DNA of 8,067 nucleotides from Chitinophagaceae bacterium. GTDB lineage: Bacteria; Bacteroidota; Bacteroidia; Chitinophagales; Chitinophagaceae. The first letter of the stretch is position 1. The number at the start of each line of letters is the position of its first letter. The stretch is from contig CANJDY010000121.1 of the NCBI GenBank assembly GCA_947472635.1, positions 1-8,067 of the forward strand, given 5' to 3'. Below, one piece after another: positions 1-6,211 of the stretch. Below the pieces are notes generated by a model. It was given only the letters and a program-made list of their open reading frames with translations, was not told the origin of the DNA and searched no databases. The position numbers and the translations under genes were made by a program.

Positions 1-78
1 TATTGACCAACAACTGAAGTTTGCAGTGCTATTGCCTATTGCTAAAATGATATTATGTCAACGCTTCGCATGTTGGTC
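1..78 (+). repeat. direct repeat copy 1 (78 bp)
   Basis: Copy 1 matches 152-232 with five substitutions and a three-base gap (copy 2 has an extra ACT/CTA step after GTGCT). Both copies start TATTGACCAACAAC and end TGTTGGTC, so each copy is itself an imperfect inverted repeat: outer arms GACCAACA/TGTTGGTC, with GAAG and CTTC further in. The left edge may be cut by the window. Confidence 0.85.
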
Positions 79-93
79 AAAAAGACCAACATG
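69..93. repeat. perfect 10-bp hairpin, loop AAAAA
   Basis: CATGTTGGTC (69-78) and GACCAACATG (84-93) are perfect reverse complements around an AAAAA loop. The hairpin joins the end of the first palindromic unit to the start of the second. It could act as a bidirectional terminator-like stem, but it has no following U-run, so I do not call it a terminator. Confidence 0.8.
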
Positions 94-140
94 GGTTGAT
101 ACTTCAATTGAAAATTATATCTTTAGCTGCCGTTGTTGCC

Positions 141-165
141 GTTGTTGGTCTTATTGACCAACAAC
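141..165. repeat. perfect 10-bp hairpin, loop TTATT
   Basis: GTTGTTGGTC (141-150) and GACCAACAAC (156-165) are perfect reverse complements around TTATT. It is the second unit-to-unit junction of the array and has the same stem size and loop length as the hairpin at 69-93. The short direct repeat CGTTGTTGC/CGTTGTTGG sits just left of it and overlaps its left arm. Confidence 0.8.
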
Positions 166-232
166 CGAAGTTTGGAGTGCTACTATTGCCTATTGCTAAA
201 ATGATACTATTTCAACGCTTCGAATGTTGGTC
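152..232 (+). repeat. direct repeat copy 2 (81 bp)
   Basis: Copy 2 of the repeat at 1-78. Its ends GACCAACA and TGTTGGTC can pair over a roughly 60-base interior. Nothing in it looks coding. It lies directly upstream of the promoter-like element of the first hydrolase gene, so it could affect that gene, but this is inference. Confidence 0.85.
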
Positions 233-243
233 TATTCAAAGTG

Positions 244-251
244 TAGATTTG
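244..251 (+). promoter_or_regulatory. candidate -7 element for first hydrolase gene
   Basis: TAGATTTG fits the Bacteroidota -7 consensus TAnnTTTG exactly and would place transcription start near 257, about 80 bases before the ATG at 336. The -33 side is weak: the nearest TTG (227-229, inside the repeat arm) is only 14 bases away, shorter than the usual spacing near 20. It remains a candidate only. Confidence 0.35.
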
Positions 252-335
252 AAAAGGTTTTAGCTACATCAATTATTGTCAGGTGAGCGTAATTTTTTTA
301 TATCTGTTGTCAGTAGCATAATATCAATACATTTA

Positions 336-1124
336 ATGTCATCTACACTCCTCTATATTATCGTTGGGTACCTAGTATTGCTATTGTTAGCATATCTGGT
401 GCAGGAGCGATTTATTTTCAAACCTGAAAAACTGCATCAAAATTTCAAATACAAGTACGATGCTCCATTTCGAGAGCTATTTTTCGATGTTGAACCGGGT
501 GTGCGAATCAATGGACTTCATTTTTATGTAGACAAACCCCTTGGGCTGGTATTGTATTTCCATGGTAATAGTAGAAGTATAAAGGGTTGGGCAAAGTATG
601 CTACGGACTTTTATCGGTATCAATATGATGTAGTATTGGTTGATTACCGAGGTTTTGGAAAAAGTACGGGCAAGCGTACTGAAAAAGATATGCTTAAGGA
701 TATGCAATTTGTATACAATACATTGGCAGCAACTTATCACGAAAATCATTTGATTGTTTATGGCAGAAGTCTAGGTAGCGGTTTTGCTGCCCATTTAGCC
801 AGCGAAAATAGTCCGCGCTACCTAATTTTGGATGCACCCTATTTCAGTTTTAAAAAAGTAGCGGAAAGATTTTTACCGATTCTTCCCATGAAACTGTTGC
901 TTCGATTTCATATGCGTACCGACAAATGGCTGCCTAAAGTGAATTGCCATACGTACATACTTCACGGCACTAAAGACTGGTTGATACCCATCCATAATAG
1001 TGAAAAGCTGAAAGCACTAAATCCCAGAAAGGTGACACTGATCCGCATTACAGGTGGCGGGCATAATAATTTACCATCCTTTCCGGAATACCATAATTTT
1101 ATACGGGATATTTTAAAAACTTGA
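336..1124 (+). CDS. membrane-anchored alpha/beta hydrolase (Bem46/COG1073-like)
   Basis: A 262-residue serine hydrolase of the alpha/beta fold. Residues about 5-22 form one hydrophobic helix (GYLVLLLLAYLV), so the protein is probably tethered to the inner membrane. Catalytic features, numbered from the ATG at 336: oxyanion-type HGN at 76-78, nucleophile elbow GRSLG with Ser145, acid Asp214 in HGTKD, and base His243 in GGGH. The ATG at 336 is preferred over an upstream TTG at 276 because it gives the same N-terminal length before the QERFIFKPE segment as the neighbouring paralogue has before QDYFLFHPT. The gene lies 88 bases upstream of that paralogue on the same strand, so co-transcription is plausible. 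The substrate is unknown; relatives are annotated as lysophospholipase- or esterase-like. Triad positions come from motif recognition. Confidence 0.85.
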   Translation: MSSTLLYIIVGYLVLLLLAYLVQERFIFKPEKLHQNFKYKYDAPFRELFFDVEPGVRINGLHFYVDKPLGLVLYFHGNSRSIKGWAKYATDFYRYQYDVVLVDYRGFGKSTGKRTEKDMLKDMQFVYNTLAATYHENHLIVYGRSLGSGFAAHLASENSPRYLILDAPYFSFKKVAERFLPILPMKLLLRFHMRTDKWLPKVNCHTYILHGTKDWLIPIHNSEKLKALNPRKVTLIRITGGGHNNLPSFPEYHNFIRDILKT

Positions 1125-1212
1125 TTGAAAAAGATAGTTTTTTTCAGTTGTTTGATTTTGCTGATGGTGTAGTAACTTGCAGATATCTTCTCCAAAAAAT
1201 AAATGAATCGCA

Positions 1213-2022
1213 ATGAAAAAAAAAATTTTTCGCTGGACAAAAATAATTGTGTTGCTTTATTGCGTAATCGGGATTGCATTGTATTATTTGCAGGATTATT
1301 TTTTATTTCACCCAACTGTGTTGGACCGAAATTATCGTTATCAGTTCGACATGCCTTTTAAAGAAGTAGAAATTCCATTTAATAAGACCGATACACTGAA
1401 TATGGTTCAGTTCACACCAGTAGATTCAGTAAGGAGAGGAGTGGTAATCTATTTTCATGGCAATAGAGAAAACATACATCGGTGTGCAAAATTTGCAGCT
1501 AACTTTACCCGCCATGGATATGAGGTTTGGATGGCAGATTATCCAGGATATGGAAAAACGATCGGAGAAAGAAGTGAAAAAATAATCTACCAGCAGTCTG
1601 TTCAGATTTACAAAATGGCTTTAACCAAGTACAAAAAGGATAGCATCATAATTTATGGCAAATCCCTTGGATCGGGTATTGCAGCTTACTTAACTTCTGT
1701 TTCCGACTGTAAGCGGTTAATTTTAGAAACTCCCTATAGCAGTATTCCTGATTTAATGAGTTGTTATGTTTTCATTTACCCAACTTACAGGATATCAAAT
1801 TATAAAATCCCTACCTACCAATATTTACAGGATATAAAAGTGCCCATCACAATATTTCATGGTACCGATGACAGGGTGATTCCTTATCGCTGTGCAAAAA
1901 AACTGAAGGAAGTACTTAAATCAAGCGATGAGTTTATTACCATTGAGAAGGGCTTGCATAATAATTTAACTGATTTTCCTTTGTATCATCAAAAGCTGGA
2001 CTCACTGTTAGATCTCCATTAG
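1213..2022 (+). CDS. membrane-anchored alpha/beta hydrolase, paralogue of upstream gene
   Basis: A 269-residue alpha/beta hydrolase that aligns along its whole length with the gene at 336-1124. It has a basic N-terminus (MKKKIFRWTK) followed by one membrane helix at about 11-26. The same landmarks occur in the same order: FHGN at 81-84, YGKSLGSG with nucleophile Ser151, HGTDD with Asp220, and GLHNN with His249. The shared pattern D/H-Y-P/R-G-[FY]-G-K after the second strand is typical of the family. The pair looks like a tandem duplication that has since diverged considerably. The start is the ATG at 1213 behind an A-rich leader, with no Shine-Dalgarno site, as usual for Bacteroidota. The last 15 bases overlap the end of the convergent LD-carboxypeptidase gene. 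The substrate is not known. Confidence 0.87.
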   Translation: MKKKIFRWTKIIVLLYCVIGIALYYLQDYFLFHPTVLDRNYRYQFDMPFKEVEIPFNKTDTLNMVQFTPVDSVRRGVVIYFHGNRENIHRCAKFAANFTRHGYEVWMADYPGYGKTIGERSEKIIYQQSVQIYKMALTKYKKDSIIIYGKSLGSGIAAYLTSVSDCKRLILETPYSSIPDLMSCYVFIYPTYRISNYKIPTYQYLQDIKVPITIFHGTDDRVIPYRCAKKLKEVLKSSDEFITIEKGLHNNLTDFPLYHQKLDSLLDLH

Positions 2023-2919
2023 CTGAACAGTTTTTTTGCTTATTTTTAATTGATAGGTACCTCCAATTTTCAAAGCATAGTTTTCTTTTTCGTGGCTAAC
2101 TGGAAAATTAAAACAAATTGGATAGTCATATTCCTTCACGAGTTCGTGGATTACTTCCTCCAATTTTTTGCCGAAAGGGCGTTCTGTATCCCTTGTATCT
2201 GAGAATCCACCCAATATCAGCGCTGCAAGACCTTCCAATTTGCCACTTCTTTTGAGTTGATATAGCATTCTGTCTGTACTATAAATTAGCTCACCTACGT
2301 CTTCTATAAAGAGTATTTTATTTTTTGTTACAATGTCTGATTTGGTTCCAATAAGATGGGTAATCAAGGATAGGTTTCCACCAATCAGTTCTCCTGTTGC
2401 AATTCCCTCTTGATTAAGGGGATGAATACTACAACTATATTTTGCTTTTTTTCCAAGCAGGGCATTGTGTAGAGAAGCGATGTATTCATTTTTATTTCCA
2501 CCGTTATTAAATGCTGCCGCCATGGGTGCGTGGAGGGAGGATATTTTATAATTGGTAAAAATATGTGCGTGCAGTACTGTGATATCGCTGAATCCAATGA
2601 TCCATTTTGGATTTCTTTTAAATCTTGTAAAATCCAACTGGTCAATAATTCTACTTACACCATATCCTCCCCGCCCACAAAGAATGGCTTTAATGCTGTC
2701 GTCATCAAGCATGGCTTGCAGTTCGTTGAGGCGAAATTCATCGGGACCTGAAAAATAGTTTTTCGATTTGCTTCCCAATGTTTTACCCACCATTACTTCA
2801 AAGCCCCATTGCTGCAAGCTGTCTATGCAGTTTTGCGCTTTTGCTTTTGGCATATAGCCTGCCGGGCAGGTAATGGCGATGGTGTCACCTTTTTTTAAGT
2901 AAGGGGGAGTTTTTATCAT
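2008..2919 (-). CDS. S66 family LD-carboxypeptidase (cytosolic paralogue)
   Basis: A 303-residue S66 peptidase (LdcA/MccF-like), close to the usual family length. LdcA enzymes cleave the terminal D-alanine from L,D-linked muropeptide tetrapeptides during peptidoglycan recycling. The family's Ser-Glu-His triad is recognisable: Ser111 in IIGFSDIT, Glu206 in LFIEDVGE and His276 in FPVSHEKEN. The conserved GRGGYG motif (82-87) and the N-terminal PPYLKKGDTIAI also fit. There is no signal peptide, so it probably acts in the cytosol. Its ATG overlaps the stop of the upstream paralogue by four bases (ATGA), which suggests translational coupling in one transcript. MccF-type immunity enzymes belong to the same superfamily, so a role against a peptide-nucleotide toxin cannot be excluded from sequence alone, but two tandem copies beside housekeeping genes favour cell-wall work. 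Confidence 0.88.
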   Translation of the reverse strand: MIKTPPYLKKGDTIAITCPAGYMPKAKAQNCIDSLQQWGFEVMVGKTLGSKSKNYFSGPDEFRLNELQAMLDDDSIKAILCGRGGYGVSRIIDQLDFTRFKRNPKWIIGFSDITVLHAHIFTNYKISSLHAPMAAAFNNGGNKNEYIASLHNALLGKKAKYSCSIHPLNQEGIATGELIGGNLSLITHLIGTKSDIVTKNKILFIEDVGELIYSTDRMLYQLKRSGKLEGLAALILGGFSDTRDTERPFGKKLEEVIHELVKEYDYPICFNFPVSHEKENYALKIGGTYQLKISKKTVQLMEI

Positions 2920-3938
2920 TTCACTTCGTTTAAAGTACAGTCGTTTAAGTCAATGGATAATTGATGCCGCATACCACATTTTACTGCAAAATTATTTGGT
3001 TGGTGCCCTAGTGGAAAATCAAAACCAACCGGGTATTCATATTCAGCCACTTTTTCAAGAACAATCTCTTCAATTGTTTTTCCAAATGCTTCGCCTTCGT
3101 CGTCTGGCTTAATCTTGAATCCTCCAACCAGTAGGCCTTGGAGTTGGGATAATTTACCACTTCTTTTTAGGTTCCATAGCATTCTGTCAATGCTGTAAAG
3201 GTATTCTCCTGTATCTTCTATGAATAAAATTTTGTGCTTTGTATGGATATCACTTTTACTACCCGATAATGATTCAATCGTTTTTAAATTTCCTCCTACT
3301 AATATACCGGTTGCCGTTCCTGCTTTATTATTTGGGTTAGACTGCACTTTGTAGCTCATATTTTCTCCAATAAGGCACTGATGTATGCTTTCAATGGTTT
3401 CTTTCTGGATCGGCGTTGCCTTGTTCCAGTCCGCAGGAAAACTATTGCACATTTTAGAATGGATAGAGGGAGTTCCCAAGTTTCTATTCAAATGGCTGTG
3501 CAGTACTGTGATATCACTAAATCCAATAATCCATTTTGGATGGTTTGAAAAGGCAGTAAAATCTATTTTGTCAATTATCCTAACTGCACCATAGCCACCT
3601 CTTGCACACATGATTGCACTGATATTTTTATCATCTAGCATCTGTTGAAAATCTTGTAGTCTTTCATTATCAGTACCACCAAAAGTAAAATCTTTTTTGC
3701 CTATTGTAGCACCGATACTTACTTCAAAGCCCCATTCTCTAAACTTGTTTATAGCGGGCTGAATATCTTCAATACTTATGTACCCTGCTGGTGAGGTGAT
3801 ACCGATGGTGTCACCTTTTTGTAAATAGGGTGGTATACGACGTTGGCTTGTTGACTCAATCGTTTCATACTCCCTATTCGATTCAGTGAAATTGGCCGCC
3901 AGAGGTATTACTGCAGATAAAAAATTCTTTCTGTTCAT
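2916..3938 (-). CDS. S66 family LD-carboxypeptidase with N-terminal extension
   Basis: A 340-residue paralogue of the downstream S66 gene, with all family landmarks: ARGGYG at 112-117, Ser141 in IIGFSDIT, Glu241 in LFIEDTGE and His312 in FPLGHQPNN. It differs by about 34 extra N-terminal residues. These begin MNRKNFLSAVIPLAANF, a short basic and hydrophobic stretch that resembles Bacteroidota Tat signals (which usually read RRxFL) with RK in place of RR. This suggests export to the periplasm, while the downstream copy stays cytosolic; that is inference, and the hydrophobic core is short. It is first in a two-gene unit with a 4-base overlap to the next gene. It would share the family reaction, removal of D-Ala from peptidoglycan tetrapeptides, possibly on intact periplasmic material. 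Confidence 0.87.
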   Translation of the reverse strand: MNRKNFLSAVIPLAANFTESNREYETIESTSQRRIPPYLQKGDTIGITSPAGYISIEDIQPAINKFREWGFEVSIGATIGKKDFTFGGTDNERLQDFQQMLDDKNISAIMCARGGYGAVRIIDKIDFTAFSNHPKWIIGFSDITVLHSHLNRNLGTPSIHSKMCNSFPADWNKATPIQKETIESIHQCLIGENMSYKVQSNPNNKAGTATGILVGGNLKTIESLSGSKSDIHTKHKILFIEDTGEYLYSIDRMLWNLKRSGKLSQLQGLLVGGFKIKPDDEGEAFGKTIEEIVLEKVAEYEYPVGFDFPLGHQPNNFAVKCGMRHQLSIDLNDCTLNEVK

Positions 3939-4225
3939 ATTTTGAGCATCAGTTTTTCAGCACACTATAATTCCATTGTCTTTTATTAGCAACATTTGGT
4001 TAAAAAGTTATTCGCTGCTATTTATTGCAAATAGTACTTTAGTTTCAATTAGAAGTAGATAATAAACATCTATTCTCCCTGTCAATATTATTGATAGTTA
4101 ATAAACAGCTTTTGGTTGGCTTTTCAAACGCGTTCGTAAAAGTAATGGGCTCCAGCCAAACAAAAAAAGTTTATCCTATTTTATTTAAAAAGACAAAACT
4201 GATAGCAGGAAAGAAAAGCAAATTG
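3939..4225. other. non-coding region upstream of the LD-carboxypeptidase pair
   Basis: This 287-base stretch should hold the promoter of the minus-strand S66 pair. I find no exact TAnnTTTG on that strand; the nearest look-alike, TACTATTTG (minus strand, around 4026-4034), has one base too many. Short plus-strand reading frames here have no family resemblance and no plausible start context. The right edge meets the attC-like palindrome. Confidence 0.55.
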
Positions 4226-4338
4226 GCTTGCAGCTCTTTTAATTTGCGAAGCGTTGGTGTTTTCTTCTGTTTTTCTGTCAGTTTATGGTCGAGTTGTCGG
4301 TCGTCCTACACTTGTTTGCAAATACTTTTGTTGTACAC
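4226..4338 (-). repeat. attC-like site A, after the acyltransferase
   Basis: Read on minus, the order is R'' GTGTACAAC (4338-4330), six bases, L'' ATTTGCAAAC (4323-4314), about 60 bases of central loop, L' GCTTCGCAAAT (4252-4242), seven bases, R' GCTGCAAGC (4234-4226). The inner arms pair over ATTTGC and AA with a G-T wobble at 4248/4317 on the plus strand only. The R' arm has GCT where functional sites need GTT, so this terminal site may be decayed or may be the junction with host DNA. The 113-base length is within the normal attC range. The R'' and L'' arms lie inside the acyltransferase reading frame. Confidence 0.55.
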
Positions 4339-5425
4339 TGTTTTCATTTTGGTACTCAAAATATTTTTTCAAATTTAGAAATCTCTTCTCGATAAAAATA
4401 AATGATAACCAAGAAATAGTAATTAATATGATGATATTTTCCAATAGATATAATTGTCCCCAATACTTTTTATATAAAAGGTCAGGCAATAGTGGATTGA
4501 TATATATATTGATAATTTTTGAATTCAATGTGCTTGGAATTATATTATGATATAAATAAAGCCCGTAACTAATTTTGCCTAAAAAAATAAGTACCCTGTT
4601 ATTAAAGATAAACTTAAACTTCAAAGAATTTGTGTCACGATTTATTATGATATAGGTAATTACCCATAGTGTTATGAGGGAGACTAATGTCCTTAAGGGA
4701 ATAAGTGTCCATTTATGCTGAATTGCACCAAGAATAAAGAAGCAAAAAGAGATTGCCGAAATAATAGAAATAATCAAATAGAACTTTTTTAATTTTTCCA
4801 TTGCGTAAGTGATTATCCATGCTAAAATTGCTCCAAGCCCAAAAGCATCAAAACAAGTAAATGTTAATACACTACTCATATTTACTCCGCTCATTAAATA
4901 TTGACTTAACACACCAATAAAAATGAAAATTGATATTATCTGAAGAAAATATTTTTTGTTAGCAAATAAAATCATCCACGGCCAAATTAAATAAAACTGC
5001 TCTTCGACCGCTAAAGACCACAAATGTGAAACCATTCCGTCCCAATGTTGGCTATTAAAAAAATAGAAATTAGAGTTATAGGTTACAAAATATAAAAAAG
5101 CCGATTGAATATTAGTGCCTGTACTTTTTGAAAAAAGAAGTAGTGTGAAAATTGTCAAATAGTAAATCGGGAATATTCTTAGTGCCCTTCTCACATAGAA
5201 ATTTTTTACCAATGTCGATTTTGGGATATTCAATAACTCAGCTTTGTTTCTATTGTCAAATAAAATATTTGATATTAGAAACCCGCTTAGTACAAAGAAA
5301 ATGTCAACGCCTATTGCTCCATTTGGTATTCTATTAATTAAGTTAGTGGTTGGTATCCAATGGCTAATTATAACTAGTATGACTGCAATAGCTCTTAAGC
5401 TGTCTAATTGTTTAATATAATTCAT
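4283..5425 (-). CDS. acyltransferase family 3 membrane protein (OafA/NodX-like)
   Basis: A 380-residue polytopic inner-membrane protein of the acyltransferase-3 family, which moves acyl groups (often acetyl) onto sugars of O-antigen, exopolysaccharide or other envelope glycans. Landmarks: LDSLRAIAVILVIISHW with the conserved His22 in the first helix; GVDIFFVLSGFLIS at 39-52; FYVRRALRIFP at 77-86 (the RxxR signature); LWSLAVEEQFYLIWP at 135-149; and ISYGLYLYHN at 285-294. About ten hydrophobic segments follow the usual layout. The domain appears to finish near FIEKRFLNLKKYF (344-356). The last roughly 18 residues (from SVQQKYLQ to TTRP) are encoded by the attC-like arm downstream and are probably not functional. 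There is one base of overlap with nothing else; the start ATG lies 21 bases after the R' end of site B, so the gene likely relies on transcription from outside the cassette. Confidence 0.9.
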   Translation of the reverse strand: MNYIKQLDSLRAIAVILVIISHWIPTTNLINRIPNGAIGVDIFFVLSGFLISNILFDNRNKAELLNIPKSTLVKNFYVRRALRIFPIYYLTIFTLLLFSKSTGTNIQSAFLYFVTYNSNFYFFNSQHWDGMVSHLWSLAVEEQFYLIWPWMILFANKKYFLQIISIFIFIGVLSQYLMSGVNMSSVLTFTCFDAFGLGAILAWIITYAMEKLKKFYLIISIISAISFCFFILGAIQHKWTLIPLRTLVSLITLWVITYIIINRDTNSLKFKFIFNNRVLIFLGKISYGLYLYHNIIPSTLNSKIINIYINPLLPDLLYKKYWGQLYLLENIIILITISWLSFIFIEKRFLNLKKYFEYQNENSVQQKYLQTSVGRPTTRP

Positions 5426-5446
5426 TTTGAGGTGGCTGATTTAATA

Positions 5447-5646
5447 GCGTACAACGTGCTGCATTTGCGAAGTACCGGAATTCATTGCTGCTCCCGCCCA
5501 CAACCGCAGCTAAATTGAAAAATAAAAGTACAAATTAAAATCAAATGACCAACAAAGCTGGTCAAGCCGGAACAAATGATTGGGAGCAATCAAATGGTCA
5601 TTGATTCAACGTCCCGACCGTATTTTGCAAATGCATTGTTGCCTGC
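5447..5646 (-). repeat. attC-like site B, between the two cassette genes
   Basis: Read on minus, the order is R'' GCAGGCAAC (5646-5638), L'' TGCATTTGCAAAATACGG (5635-5618), a loop of about 140 bases, L' CCGGTACTTCGCAAATGCA (5478-5460), four bases, R' GTTGTACGC (5455-5447). The inner arms pair well: on the plus strand ATTTGCGAAGTACCGG (5463-5478) faces CCGTATTTTGCAAAT (5618-5632), with two G-T wobbles and one unpaired C. The wobbles occur only on plus, which is the bottom strand relative to the cassette genes and the strand integrases use. The site starts four bases after the stop of the small membrane protein gene. At 200 bases it is longer than most attC sites. Confidence 0.62.
5577..5592. 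repeat. nested hairpin in loop of site B
   Basis: TGATTG and CAATCA pair perfectly around GGAG. The same GGGAGCAAT can also pair with ATTGCTGCTCCC near 5484-5495 if three bases bulge out, and TGACCA/TGGTCA pairs nearby at 5546-5563. The loop of site B is therefore rich in secondary structure, as in the variable terminal structure of long attC sites. Confidence 0.55.
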
Positions 5647-5650
5647 TGGT

Positions 5651-6067
5651 TTATTTTCCTTTTATATTTACTTTTCGAAATGAAAGATACTTATTACGTC
5701 CAACTGTAAAGTTGTATAATTGAACAATAAAAAAAATAATCATTACAATTAGAAAACTAAAATGAAAATCGGTTTTTCGAAGTAAAAGATTGAATATCCC
5801 AAGTCCCAATAATAAAAAAATAGCAAAATTTGCATATTTTGGGCCAGACACCTCTAAAGTTATGTCTCCCTCAGCTTTAATGTCTAATGTTCTGCTATAA
5901 AACACATTTTGTTTTGCTTGGAGTTTATATAATGAATCTTTTTCAATGTTAAGAACAAGTGTTTGTCCACTTGAAATTTCATTTATTAATTGTCCGTCAA
6001 GAAGCAATTTAAATTTTTGCGTAAAATTATTAAATTCCTTCTTTCTTCTTATTGTTATGTTTACCAT
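5651..6067 (-). CDS. small two-helix membrane protein of unknown function
   Basis: A 138-residue protein that I do not recognise. Residues 1-75 look like alternating beta strands with charged turns (FKLLLDGQLINEISSGQTLVL, then KDSLYKLQAKQNVFYSRTLDIKAEGDITLEV). The LDG...I..G.....I......Y.LQAK rhythm resembles PEGA-type surface domains, but this is only pattern inference. Two hydrophobic helices follow at about 79-96 (YANFAIFLLLGLGIFNLLL) and 102-118 (HFSFLIVMIIFFIVQLY), with a basic tail (RKVNIKGK). The ATG at 6067 follows an AT-rich leader. The stop is four bases from the first arm of attC-like site B, the spacing expected of an integron cassette gene. Its function, perhaps envelope-related, is not shown by sequence. 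Confidence 0.72.
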   Translation of the reverse strand: MVNITIRRKKEFNNFTQKFKLLLDGQLINEISSGQTLVLNIEKDSLYKLQAKQNVFYSRTLDIKAEGDITLEVSGPKYANFAIFLLLGLGIFNLLLRKTDFHFSFLIVMIIFFIVQLYNFTVGRNKYLSFRKVNIKGK

Positions 6068-6105
6068 AATATTAATTTTATATTTGTCTGTAAAGAATTA
6101 TTCAG

Positions 6106-6177
6106 TCATTGTCTACAAGTAAATGTTGCTAATAAAAGTCCAAATAAAAATGTTGCGATTTTGTTTTTCAAATTCAT
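6106..6177 (-). CDS. possible 23-residue signal-peptide-like ORF
   Basis: A short frame, MNLKNKIATFLFGLLLATFTCRQ, lies 38 bases upstream of the small membrane protein in the same cassette. It has a basic start, a hydrophobic core and a Cys near the end, like the front of a lipoprotein, but the residues before Cys (TFT) do not make a standard lipobox and the frame stops three codons later. It may be a leader peptide, the remnant of a lipoprotein gene broken by a stop or frameshift, or chance in AT-rich DNA. Confidence 0.25.
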   Translation of the reverse strand: MNLKNKIATFLFGLLLATFTCRQ

Positions 6178-6211
6178 TATGTTTTGTTTAATTATGTGGT
6201 CGTCAAAACTT

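Larger units (their letters stand above)
1..335. other. non-coding region with palindromic repeat array
   Basis: No credible gene lies here. The first 232 bases are taken up by a repeat array (annotated separately). The remaining hundred bases contain a promoter-like TAGATTTG and the leader of the first hydrolase gene. An in-frame TTG at 276 would lengthen that gene by 20 codons, but the paralogue comparison favours the ATG at 336. The gene to the left, if any, lies outside the window. Confidence 0.7.

Noticed and set aside
59..70. Shared CAACGCTTCGCA between the left repeat array and site A (minus strand, 4244-4255)
   Set aside because: A 12-base match within 8 kb on two strands can occur by chance, and the surrounding arms differ (GACCAAC/GTTGGTC against GTTGTAC). 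It is not enough to join the two structures into one family.
1..232. CRISPR array
   Set aside because: Only two long near-identical copies with a 73-base interval, palindromic ends pairing across 5-base spacers, and no regular short repeat/spacer pattern.
276..335. Upstream TTG start extending the first hydrolase by 20 residues
   Set aside because: The paralogue has no equivalent extension, TTG starts are uncommon in this phylum, and the ATG at 336 gives a matching N-terminal length.
2811..2819. GCTGCAAGC inside the LD-carboxypeptidase gene, matching the reverse-complemented form expected for a further cassette R'' arm
   Set aside because: It lies within a conserved coding region, has no CGCAAAT-type inner arm nearby, and a 9-base match is likely enough by chance in 8 kb.
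4091..4378. Plus-strand 95-codon frame across site A
   Set aside because: Lies over a palindrome and the end of the acyltransferase, with no family resemblance and no promoter or start context.
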